In this document: piece after piece, positions 6,845 through 13,866 of the stretch | Layout: the number at the start of each line of letters is the position of its first letter | How positions within the stretch are numbered: the stretch's first letter is position 1 | DNA from: JAVBTT01 sp031550325 | Lineage (GTDB): Bacteria > Bacillota > Clostridia > Oscillospirales > UBA929 | Assembly: GCA_031550325.1 (NCBI GenBank) | Contig: JAVBOR010000041.1 | Coordinates: 1-16,065, forward strand | DNA length: 16,065 nt | Direction of reading: 5' to 3' | The notes under the pieces: model-generated | Told to the model about the DNA's origin: nothing | What the model saw: only the letters and a program-made list of their open reading frames with translations | Database searches by the model: none | Translations under genes and position numbers: made by a program

Positions 6845-7750
6845 CTAACTCTTTTGTTTTTCGCCGTTCGCCGGCTCCAGCTCCCTGATCATTTTGATCA
6901 CGCTGGATGAATCGCTCTTGCCGTAGCCGAGCTGCTTTGCCATGGTATAAAACTGTATGCCCGTGTTGAGCGTGAAGTTGGCGATACTGCTGTCCTGACA
7001 CAGTTGCCGCGCCAGATGGAGATCCTTGAGCACCAGGTCGACAACAAAGCCCGGCTCAAGGTCGCCCGTTTTGACCTTGTCCATCTTGGCCTTAAGAATC
7101 GCATTATTGCCCGAGCTGCTGAGTGCAACGTCATAAAAGGTGTCCAGCGGGATTCCGATGTGATCGGCCATGAGGATCGCCTCGCCATTGATAATCTGCG
7201 CAGAAAAGGCCATATAGTTGTTGATGATCTTGATGGCCGAGCCGCCGCCGCGCTTGCCGATGAAGTGAAAAACATTTCCGACCGCCTCAAGATAAGGCAG
7301 GAGCCCGGCAGCCTGTATCTCCTCCCGCGATGCGCCGATCATCAGCGAAAGCGCGCCTTTGGCGGCGCCCGCGCCGCCGCCGCTCACCGGGATGTCAATA
7401 TAGGTTACGCCCTTTTCTCCGGCAGATTCGGACAGCTTCCGGCTGGTAGCGGGTGCCACCGTACTGAAGTCAACAATGAATTGTCCTTTTCTGCTGTGTG
7501 CGAGCAGGCCGTCCGGCCCGGCGACAATTTCCTCGACCTCAACGGGGCCGGGAAGGCACAAAAACACGACGTCGACCTTCTCGGCGAGGTCACCAACGCC
7601 CGACGCGATGACCGCGCCTTTTGCCGCAAGCTCTTTACAGCGCGTCTGACTGCGGTTATAGACCGCCAGCGAGCCAAATTTTGTGAGGATATTTTGCGCC
7701 ATGGGCGCGCCCATATTGCCCAGTCCGATAAACCCTGTTTGCATAGCCAT
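6845..7750 (-). CDS. NAD(P)-dependent beta-hydroxyacid dehydrogenase (3-hydroxyisobutyrate/tartronate semialdehyde reductase family)
   Basis: This cytosolic 301-residue oxidoreductase would interconvert a beta-hydroxyacid and its semialdehyde or ketone. The N-terminal Rossmann motif GFIGLGNMGAPMAQN covers 6-20. NRS at 32-34, with Arg33, fits NADP(H) preference, which is an inference. The family substrate loop DIPVSGG is at 119-125 and the catalytic lysine is K174 in GSAIKIINN, with N178 nearby. Length and domain order are normal. GGAGGGG lies six bases upstream of the ATG at 7750. The gene follows the aldo/keto reductase by 21 bases and precedes the transporter fusion by 13. GarR- and MmsB-like enzymes share these motifs, so the exact substrate cannot be named. 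Confidence 0.9.
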   Translation of the reverse strand: MAMQTGFIGLGNMGAPMAQNILTKFGSLAVYNRSQTRCKELAAKGAVIASGVGDLAEKVDVVFLCLPGPVEVEEIVAGPDGLLAHSRKGQFIVDFSTVAPATSRKLSESAGEKGVTYIDIPVSGGGAGAAKGALSLMIGASREEIQAAGLLPYLEAVGNVFHFIGKRGGGSAIKIINNYMAFSAQIINGEAILMADHIGIPLDTFYDVALSSSGNNAILKAKMDKVKTGDLEPGFVVDLVLKDLHLARQLCQDSSIANFTLNTGIQFYTMAKQLGYGKSDSSSVIKMIRELEPANGEKQKS

Positions 7751-7771
7751 ATTTACCCCTCCATTTTAACA

Positions 7772-8617
7772 TCAATCGTCCAAAACGATGTTCAGATATT
7801 TCTCTTCCTGTACCTTTATATCCCGGTTGTAGGTGCTTTCATCCCTGTTGATGGCTCTGACGGAATCCATCTCCGCGGCTGTCAGCTCAAAATCGAACAG
7901 TTCGATGTTCTCTTTCAGGTGCAGCGGATTCGTGGACTTTGGGATGACGACGTGGCCTTCCTGGACATGCCAGCGCAAGATCATCTGGACGTTTGTTTTG
8001 CCGTATTTCTTCGCGAGCGCTGTAAACACAGCCTCGTTGATCAACTCCGGATTGCCGTGTCCGATGGGGAACCAGCAAGCGATTTTCGTGCCATAGGCCT
8101 CAACACGTTTTTTGAGCGCCATCTGCTGATAATAAGGATGACACTCCACCTGCAATATGGCTGGCGGGATGTCCGCAGCGGCCAAAATGTCCTCCAGCCG
8201 GTGCGTCTCAAAGTTACTCAGGCCAATGCTCCTGACTTTTCCGTCGGCAACTGCTTTTTCCAGCCCTCTCCATCCCGCCGCATAGTCACCTACCTGCTGG
8301 TGCAGCAGGAGCAGGTCAAGATAGTCCATGTCAAGCCGCGCCAGCATTTTGTCTACAGCCGCCTCATCGCCGTATTCGTTCGGCCAGAGCTTGCTGGTGA
8401 TCCAGAGACTCTCCCTCTCCAGTCCGCTTTCTTTCACCGCCCGGCCCACGCCGCGTTCATTGTGATAATGATGCGCCGTGTCGATATGGCGGTATCCCAG
8501 GGAAAGCGCCTGCAAGCACGCCTTTTTGGCGTCTTCATCCTCGGGTATCTGAAAAACGCCCAACCCGACCTGCGGAATTTTGTTGCCGTCGTTCAAAGTA
8601 AGATAATCCTGATTCAT
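7772..8617 (-). CDS. Aldo/keto reductase (AKR, 2,5-diketogluconate reductase-like)
   Basis: This 281-residue cytosolic NADPH-dependent carbonyl reductase has the full AKR tetrad: D46 and Y51 in HIDTAHHYHNE, K76 in TSKLW and H106 in LLLLHQQ. SNFE at about 144-147 and the cofactor loop IPKSTNPLHLKENI are typical. It is the first gene of a minus-strand operon with the beta-hydroxyacid dehydrogenase and the transporter-hydrolase fusion. AAAGGGA precedes the ATG at 8617. It is transcribed from a MerR-type promoter next to a divergent MerR gene, an arrangement common for aldehyde-induced reductases. Likely substrates are small aldehydes or keto-acids (inferred). Confidence 0.92.
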   Translation of the reverse strand: MNQDYLTLNDGNKIPQVGLGVFQIPEDEDAKKACLQALSLGYRHIDTAHHYHNERGVGRAVKESGLERESLWITSKLWPNEYGDEAAVDKMLARLDMDYLDLLLLHQQVGDYAAGWRGLEKAVADGKVRSIGLSNFETHRLEDILAAADIPPAILQVECHPYYQQMALKKRVEAYGTKIACWFPIGHGNPELINEAVFTALAKKYGKTNVQMILRWHVQEGHVVIPKSTNPLHLKENIELFDFELTAAEMDSVRAINRDESTYNRDIKVQEEKYLNIVLDD

Positions 8618-8661
8618 GAGTGATCCCTTTCTTTACACGTAGTTTACAGTCGCTGCCCCTC

Positions 8662-8690
8662 TTGCGTCCACGGCTTCTCTGCGGTATAAT
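8662..8690 (+). promoter_or_regulatory. Promoter of the merR-type gene
   Basis: A perfect TATAAT (8685-8690) stands 17 bases after a weak TTGCGT (8662-8667). Transcription would start near 8697, just before the dyad at 8704-8720. Regulator bound to the dyad would sit at the start of its own transcript, consistent with autorepression. Confidence 0.6.
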
Positions 8691-8693
8691 GCC

Positions 8694-8724
8694 ACTGTAT
8701 CACCCTGTAGTATCTACAGGTCAA
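8694..8724 (-). promoter_or_regulatory. MerR-type 19-bp-spacer promoter for the reductase/transporter operon
   Basis: On the minus strand TTGACC (8724-8719) and TACAGT (8699-8694) are separated by 19 bases instead of the usual 17. That long spacer is the mark of promoters activated by MerR-family DNA distortion. The dyad 8704-8720 lies between the two boxes, overlapping the end of the -35. Expression should be weak until the regulator is in its activated state. Confidence 0.75.
8704..8720. promoter_or_regulatory. MerR operator dyad, cctgtag-tat-ctacagg
   Basis: A perfect 7-3-7 inverted repeat is centred at 8712 in the divergent intergenic gap. Its place inside the 19-bp spacer of the leftward promoter matches the operators of MerR, SoxR and NmlR-type regulators. 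Confidence 0.78.
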
Positions 8725-8758
8725 GCCCAAAATGATAATCATTTTTAGGAGGATCGGC

Positions 8759-9172
8759 ATGTACACCATGAAAGACGTCTGTGACCAACTCGGCATACAG
8801 TACGAAACGCTGCGATTTTACTGCAACGAGGGTCTGGTGCCTAATATCAAAAGAGACCGGAACAACTACCGAATTTTTGACGAGAGGAACATCAGCTGGC
8901 TCAAAACCCTGCAATGCCTGAAAAAATGCGGCATGAGCATCAAAAACATGAAGCTCTATCTCGACCTCTGTCTGGAGGGCTTTTCCTCCATCCCGGAGCG
9001 AAAGGAGATGCTGGGCGATCAGAAGGAGTACCTGATGGATCGGATCGCTGAGATCAACGAGTGCATTGACTTCATTGACCACAAGCAGTCCGTCTTTGAC
9101 GGATATCTATCGGGAGAGATCGAGTACCGCAGCAATTTGATTGACGCGCAGCAGGAGCTGTCTCAGGCGTGA
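8759..9172 (+). CDS. MerR-family transcriptional regulator, AdhR/NmlR-like aldehyde sensor
   Basis: This 137-residue DNA-binding regulator starts with a MerR winged helix (MYTMKDVCDQLGIQYETLRF, then GLVPNIKR and NNYRIFDERNI). A coiled-coil dimer helix spans about 79-110 and a short tail follows. C53 in LQCLKKCG aligns with the redox-active Cys52 of Bacillus AdhR, whose regulon is induced by formaldehyde and methylglyoxal; C57 is nearby. I chose the ATG at 8759 because AGGAGGA (8747-8753) lies six bases upstream; an earlier ATG at 8732 would include that site in the coding region. It is divergent from the aldo/keto reductase operon and likely controls it. The inducer is inferred, not shown. 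Confidence 0.9.
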   Translation: MYTMKDVCDQLGIQYETLRFYCNEGLVPNIKRDRNNYRIFDERNISWLKTLQCLKKCGMSIKNMKLYLDLCLEGFSSIPERKEMLGDQKEYLMDRIAEINECIDFIDHKQSVFDGYLSGEIEYRSNLIDAQQELSQA

Positions 9173-9200
9173 CCACGGCCATCGCAGCCTCCCGCCGGCA

Positions 9201-9229
9201 TTGACAGGATTTGTCGCACAAAGTATAAT
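9201..9229 (+). promoter_or_regulatory. Near-consensus sigma-70 promoter of the kinase operon
   Basis: TTGACA (9201-9206) and TATAAT (9224-9229) are perfect matches with an optimal 17-base spacer. The start would fall near 9236, about 104 bases before the kinase gene. A promoter this strong suggests constitutive transcription of the sensory unit unless repressed. The leader includes a weak 5-bp GC stem (ggccc/gggcc, about 9281-9301). Confidence 0.85.
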
Positions 9230-9339
9230 TCAGGTGTAATGGCAGGAAAAAAGAGGAAGCGTGTTGATTCTGCAGGCCCTCAAAGCGCGCCTCCGGGCCA
9301 TATAGGGGTGAATACACAACCTGAAGGGGATTATGATCC

Positions 9340-11088
9340 ATGAGTGATTCCCAAAAAAGAAGTGTTCTTAAGTTTACGAACACGATTCATTTCAAGATTT
9401 CCCTGATTATGGCTTTTATTTTACTGCTTCTCCTGGCTGTGTCGGCGATCTATGGAGTCCATGAAAAAAACAGCATCAGGCAGCAGGTCTACCATTCGGA
9501 CACGATCATGCTGTCTACGCTTTCGGATACGATAGACAACAGCTTTTTAGGGGTCGACGCCACCCTGCTGTCGCTCGGGCAGGATTATCTCAGTCTTTTA
9601 ACGAGTTTGGCCAAAGATGACGCCCATGAAACCGGTCAGTTCATGATGACCGAAGAAATCAAGGCGGGGCTTTCCAAGGTGCTGACCGCCGTCCGAAACG
9701 CGAACGGGGTATTTCTTTATCACCCCAACGGCAACAGATTTGTGTTTAAGACAGATTCAAATGACAGCTACGACCAGGAGCAGCTGATCACTAAAATGCT
9801 TGGGGATCTGATTGCCGACAAGCCTCCCGAGCTGCTGCACAACTGGAAGATGTTCAGCTCGGCCGGCCGGTATTACCTGTTGAGGGTGCTGCATTTCAGC
9901 GAGTACTATGCCGGCGTTTGGATTGACGCCAACAAGTATTTGTCTTCCCTTGACCCTGGAAGCATCATCGGCGAGCACACGATTTTTTTGACCTCCCTTG
10001 ACGGCGTTCCCTATACCGCGGACAGCGCCGTACTGGACGCGGACGCCGATTTGAGCGGAGAGTTCGGCGACTACTACATGGCGGGACAGAAGGACCGGTA
10101 TATGGTCATCCGGAACCGGCTGAAGTCCGGGGACTTCTATTTGACGGCCCTGATTCTCGACAGCAGCATTTTAGAAAACCTGACGGAGTTTCAGCTCTTT
10201 GTCGCGCTCATCATCAGTCTGGCGCTCCTGGTTCTGATGATCGTATTCGCGGCGCTGCAGAAGATGTTTCTGTCTCCGATCGACCAGATTGTCAGGGGCA
10301 TGAAGTCCCTGCAGCACGGTGATTTTGACACCAAGCTGAATCTTATTAACTCCAGCGAAGAGTTTTTGATCGTGCAGGACACCTTTAATGCCATGTCGGC
10401 CGAGATCAAGAACCTAAAGGTTGGCATTTTGGAGCAGCAGATCGACAAGCAGAGGGCCCAGATGCAGTTTTTTAAGATGCAGGCAAAGCCGCATTTTTTT
10501 ATCAACTCCCTCAACTCCATCTTCATCTTTGCCCAGCTGATGGATTATGAGAAGATTCAGGAGATGACGTACTGTCTGGCGATGCACTACAGATATATTT
10601 TGGGCGACAGCGACGCGGTCACGGTCGAGAAAGAGATCGAGCATATCCAAAACTACCTGAGAATACAGGAGATCCGCTTTTCCAAGAAGCTCAAGGTGGA
10701 TATTGACATCGCCGAGGAGGTCTCGGACCTTTTGATTCCTCAGTTTACCATCCACACCTTTGTGGAAAACGCCGTGAAAAATACCGTGACGCTGAGCAGC
10801 GATATCGAGATCACCGTCAGGTGTTTTCTTAAAGAGGCGTCCCCGGCGCCCCGGCTGTACATATCGGTGACAGACACGGGCAATGGCTTTAGCGACGTTG
10901 TCCTGGAGAAAATATGTGCGGGCGAGCAGATTGAGGACGAAAACGGAAAACGCGTCGGCATTTTCAACATTCAAAAAAGGCTGGAGCTGATGCACGGGGG
11001 CCGGGCAAAGCTCAAGTTTTCAAACAGACTGCCGCATGGCGCTCTTGTCGAAATAGAGCTGCCCATGAACGATATCAAGGAGGAGTAG
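9340..11088 (+). CDS. YesM/LytS-type sensor histidine kinase
   Basis: This 582-residue membrane sensor kinase would phosphorylate the response regulator encoded next. TM1 is about 17-39. An extracytoplasmic sensor region follows (about 40-284, dCache-like by length). TM2 is about 285-306 and a HAMP-type linker ends near 360. The His_kinase (PF06580) motif QAKPHFFINSLNSI places the phosphorylated histidine at H385; the usual family text is QINPHFLYNTLN, so the flanks are slightly divergent. The ATPase boxes are FVENAVKN (474-481), DTGNGF (512-517) and GIFNIQKRLEL (about 540-550). The ATG at 9340 has AAGGGG about ten bases upstream. The stop is two bases before the regulator's TTG, so translation is probably coupled. 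The ligand is unknown; the neighbouring solute-binding protein may present it. Confidence 0.93.
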   Translation: MSDSQKRSVLKFTNTIHFKISLIMAFILLLLLAVSAIYGVHEKNSIRQQVYHSDTIMLSTLSDTIDNSFLGVDATLLSLGQDYLSLLTSLAKDDAHETGQFMMTEEIKAGLSKVLTAVRNANGVFLYHPNGNRFVFKTDSNDSYDQEQLITKMLGDLIADKPPELLHNWKMFSSAGRYYLLRVLHFSEYYAGVWIDANKYLSSLDPGSIIGEHTIFLTSLDGVPYTADSAVLDADADLSGEFGDYYMAGQKDRYMVIRNRLKSGDFYLTALILDSSILENLTEFQLFVALIISLALLVLMIVFAALQKMFLSPIDQIVRGMKSLQHGDFDTKLNLINSSEEFLIVQDTFNAMSAEIKNLKVGILEQQIDKQRAQMQFFKMQAKPHFFINSLNSIFIFAQLMDYEKIQEMTYCLAMHYRYILGDSDAVTVEKEIEHIQNYLRIQEIRFSKKLKVDIDIAEEVSDLLIPQFTIHTFVENAVKNTVTLSSDIEITVRCFLKEASPAPRLYISVTDTGNGFSDVVLEKICAGEQIEDENGKRVGIFNIQKRLELMHGGRAKLKFSNRLPHGALVEIELPMNDIKEE

Positions 11089-11090
11089 TA

Positions 11091-11861
11091 TTGAATCTGC
11101 TGCTTGTTGATGATGAAAAGCTGGTTATTGACGGTCTTCTGGAGGGGGTAAACTGGGGCGACGTTGAGATCGACGCTGTTTTCAGCGCTCTGTGTGCGGC
11201 GGACGCCAAGAGGGTTGTCCTGGAAAACAATATTGACATTGTCATTTGCGACATCGAAATGCCCGAAGAAAACGGCATTGCGTTTCTGGAGTGGCTGCAC
11301 GAAGTGCGGCCGGACGTCATTGCGGTTATCCTCACGGGGCACGAGAATTTCTCTTATGCCCAGCAGGCGGTCCACCTCAACGTCGCGGAATATCTGCTCA
11401 AGCCCGTTCCCTTTCCCTATCTGGAGTCGGCAATTCGGACGTGCGTAAAAAAGGCGCTGAAACACCATCTGAGCGAGGCCGGCGAGCGGCCCGTCCACCC
11501 TGTGGTCGCCGAGGCGCTGAGCGGTCAGAAGCTGCTGATCTCGAAGATCATGGAGTATATTGACGAGCACATCGTCAGCAATATCAACCGGCTGGAGTTA
11601 TGCGACGTGTTTCACATGCACCCCGACAGCCTTTCCAAGTTTTTTAAGAAGATGACGGGAATGTCCATCCCGGAGTACATTTCAGAGGTGCGGATCGAAA
11701 AGTCCAAGCAGTACCTGCTGAACACCGAGCTGACGATAAGCGAAATTTCTCTTCAGGTCGGGTTTTCCAATTTTTCTTATTTCAACCTGATTTTCAAAAA
11801 GGCGACCGGCTTTACGCCCACGGCATACAGGCACAAGTACATTTCGACACAGTTGTTTTGA
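11091..11861 (+). CDS. YesN-type response regulator with AraC DNA-binding domain
   Basis: This 256-residue cytosolic transcription factor is the partner of the upstream kinase. The receiver domain (1-115) has the acidic pair D7/D8, the phosphorylated D54 in ICDIEMPEENG, T82 and K104 in LLKP. After a short linker the AraC double helix-turn-helix spans about 152-252, with ISEISLQVGFSNFSYFNLIFK and the TGFTPTAYR end typical of the family. The start is a TTG at 11091: AGGAGGAG about six bases upstream lies within the end of the kinase gene, and the receiver begins directly with MNLLLVDDE. Length is shorter than many YesN proteins because the central helical domain is nearly absent. YesN regulators usually control carbohydrate uptake and degradation genes, so nearby secreted enzymes are candidate targets. 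Confidence 0.93.
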   Translation: MNLLLVDDEKLVIDGLLEGVNWGDVEIDAVFSALCAADAKRVVLENNIDIVICDIEMPEENGIAFLEWLHEVRPDVIAVILTGHENFSYAQQAVHLNVAEYLLKPVPFPYLESAIRTCVKKALKHHLSEAGERPVHPVVAEALSGQKLLISKIMEYIDEHIVSNINRLELCDVFHMHPDSLSKFFKKMTGMSIPEYISEVRIEKSKQYLLNTELTISEISLQVGFSNFSYFNLIFKKATGFTPTAYRHKYISTQLF

Positions 11862-11874
11862 AAGAGGGCGGAAG

Positions 11875-13377
11875 ATGAAAAGACGAGTTCGTTTGCTGGC
11901 CTCTCTGCTCCTCTGCTTGCTGTGCCTCGGCGTCAACTCGGGGTCAATGCCTCAGGCGGCGCTCAGCGGCCTGGAGGTCAGCAGTCCGCCTCCCCCGCCG
12001 GCGAGCGCCCCCGCGGAAATATCCATGATGATGCCGGTGTTTAAGTTGAGCGGCGAAAAGGATACGATTCCCGATCTGCCGATGATCGAAGAGGCGCTCA
12101 ACAAAATCACCGTCTCCAAGCTGAACATAAAGGTAAACCTGGTCAAGACCGTGATGAGCACTGATCAAAGCATGCTGATCGCGCTGTCGTCCAACAAGAT
12201 GGTGGACGTTGTCTTGATGCTGAGCTTCGAGTCCTTTCTGGAGCTCGGCTTTTTGACGCCGCTGGACGGACTTTTGGAGGCATACGGCGGCGGCATCAAG
12301 GCGGCGATCGGCGACGAGCTGCTGACCCACGGCAGGGCTGAGGGCAGCCAGTACGCGCTGGCGACAAACAGGGACATCGTCAGCTCCTACGGAATCTGCA
12401 TGCGCAAGGACATTTTGGAAAAATACGGTTTTTCGGCCGAAAGCATCAAGACACTCGATGATTTTGAAGCCGTGCTGAAAGCGGTTCATGAGCACGAGCC
12501 CGAGCTCATGGGCATTTTGTCGTTTAATCCGGGGACCAGCGTCTGCGCCGCCGACCAACTTGGCGACGGCGTCGGCGTTCTGCCCCTTCAGGGCAATGCG
12601 GACAAGGTGATCAACTATTATGCGACGCAGGAGTTTTATGAACTGGCTGTCAGGCTTCACAGGTGGTACACGCTGGGATATATCCCTCAAAACGTCTCTG
12701 AGATCGGACATTCCCCTTTTCAGATGATCAAGGACGGCAAGCTGTTTTCACATTCAAACAGGCTCAAGCCGGGAATGGACAGCCAGGAAACCAAGCTGTG
12801 CGGGTATGAGATGGTTTGCGTGGAGCTGTATCCGCCCCTCATGACAACCTTGGACCCGTACCGCATTCAGTGGGGAATTACCTCCTTTTGCCAGGCGCCA
12901 GAGGACGCCATGCGGCTGCTCAACCTGTTGTACACCGACCCCGAGGTGATGAATCTCCTGTGCTGGGGCATCGAAGGGACCCACTATGTCGTGTCGGACG
13001 ACCAAACGATCGACTACCCCGCCGGAACGGACGCCCTCAGCACCGGATATAATTTCAACAGCGGATGGATTTTGCCCAACCAGTTTATTGCCCACGTCTG
13101 GAAAGGCGATCCCCCCGACCTATGGCAGCAGACCATTGATTTCAACAACAACGCCGAGAAATCCGGCGCGTTCGGCTTTGTGTTCGACAGCTCGCCGGTT
13201 TCTTCGGAGTACGCCGCCGTTGTGCAGGTCATTTCAAAGTACATGGGCGGCCTGAGGCACGGGATTTTCAGCCCCGACGAGGCGGTCCCTGAGTTTTTGG
13301 AAAAGCTTGCCGAGGCGGGGATCGACACTGTAATTCGCGAAAAACAGCGTCAGCTGGATGCGTGGCGAAGCTCATAG
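11875..13377 (+). CDS. Extracellular solute-binding protein with DUF3502 C-terminus
   Basis: This 500-residue exported binding protein would bind a sugar or related ligand outside the membrane. A basic N-terminus and hydrophobic core (7-20) form a signal sequence. C14 and C17 lack a Gly or Ala before them, so no canonical lipobox is visible, unusual for a Gram-positive binding protein. A serine/proline linker follows at 36-46. The body has family 1 SBP features such as SSNKMVDVVLM and MRKDILEKYG. The end (about 340-498) matches DUF3502: FGFVFDSSPVSSEYAAVVQV and LEKLAEAGIDTVIREKQRQL. The gene starts 13 bases after the response regulator and no permease follows within the window, so it may act as an accessory sensor for the kinase. 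Confidence 0.88.
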   Translation: MKRRVRLLASLLLCLLCLGVNSGSMPQAALSGLEVSSPPPPPASAPAEISMMMPVFKLSGEKDTIPDLPMIEEALNKITVSKLNIKVNLVKTVMSTDQSMLIALSSNKMVDVVLMLSFESFLELGFLTPLDGLLEAYGGGIKAAIGDELLTHGRAEGSQYALATNRDIVSSYGICMRKDILEKYGFSAESIKTLDDFEAVLKAVHEHEPELMGILSFNPGTSVCAADQLGDGVGVLPLQGNADKVINYYATQEFYELAVRLHRWYTLGYIPQNVSEIGHSPFQMIKDGKLFSHSNRLKPGMDSQETKLCGYEMVCVELYPPLMTTLDPYRIQWGITSFCQAPEDAMRLLNLLYTDPEVMNLLCWGIEGTHYVVSDDQTIDYPAGTDALSTGYNFNSGWILPNQFIAHVWKGDPPDLWQQTIDFNNNAEKSGAFGFVFDSSPVSSEYAAVVQVISKYMGGLRHGIFSPDEAVPEFLEKLAEAGIDTVIREKQRQLDAWRSS

Positions 13378-13400
13378 TGGTTTGCAAGCAAAAGCAGGAT

Positions 13401-13460
13401 CGCGTCTTTGTGAAGACGCGTAAAGAAACGCTTTCCCGGAGTGAATCTGGGAAAGCGTTT
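13401..13460 (+). repeat. Two-hairpin module, third copy
   Basis: An 8-bp stem (13401-13408 with 13413-13420) is followed by a longer hairpin: aaacgctttc (13426-13435) with gaaagcgttt (13451-13460), extended inward by ccgga/tctgg to 15 bp around the loop gtgaa. It starts 23 bases after the stop of the solute-binding protein gene and could end or protect that transcript. It differs from 564-623 at four of 60 bases. No long U-run follows. Confidence 0.65.
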
Positions 13461-13464
13461 CAGC

Positions 13465-13850
13465 TTATTATTTTGCAGTTTTTCCCACAGGTCGACAGAT
13501 CAGACGGTTATCTCGCCTGTTTTTCTAATGACTATGACCAGAATTTTGTTATTATTCACCAGATTATTTATAGCAATATCCAAACCGCTCTGATATAGTG
13601 AAGTATAGCGGTTTGTACCGCGCCGGGGTAGCGCATTCATTTAAGGCCTCGACGCCGAAGTTCATGCGTAGCCAAACACGCCTTTACTCTGTGCCGCATG
13701 GCAGGTATCGGGGTAGACAGGACGGCGCATCACTTTGCCGAAAAGACGGGAAGCTTTTCGATTCTCATTCATTCCCCCAAAGGGAACCGAGCGGAGGTGA
13801 TCAGGGCTAAAAACTACTGTAAAGCTGTGTCATAGCGCGTCAAATTTTGA
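13465..13850 (+). other. Structured non-coding region, possible long leader of the esterase gene
   Basis: No gene is convincing in this stretch. It holds a 9-bp hairpin with a long loop (caaaccgct at 13581-13589 with agcggtttg at 13607-13615), a stem gcgcat/atgcgt (13631-13636 with 13664-13669) enclosing a ggc/gcc hairpin, and a 7-bp hairpin (13739-13745 with 13754-13760). A TGATATAGT at 13591-13599 resembles an extended -10 but lacks a -35. The 70-codon frame at 13598-13810 has no ribosome binding site. I cannot place the region in a known riboswitch class. Confidence 0.4.
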
Positions 13851-13866
13851 AACAGGAGGAAAGCAA

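Noticed and set aside
9333..9347. Four-codon upstream ORF overlapping the kinase start
   Set aside because: The ATG at 9333 is only about three bases from the Shine-Dalgarno sequence, too close for good initiation, and such short frames occur by chance.
13598..13810. Plus-strand 70-codon frame before the secreted hydrolase
   Set aside because: No ribosome binding site, no recognisable motif, and it overlaps stems in the putative leader.
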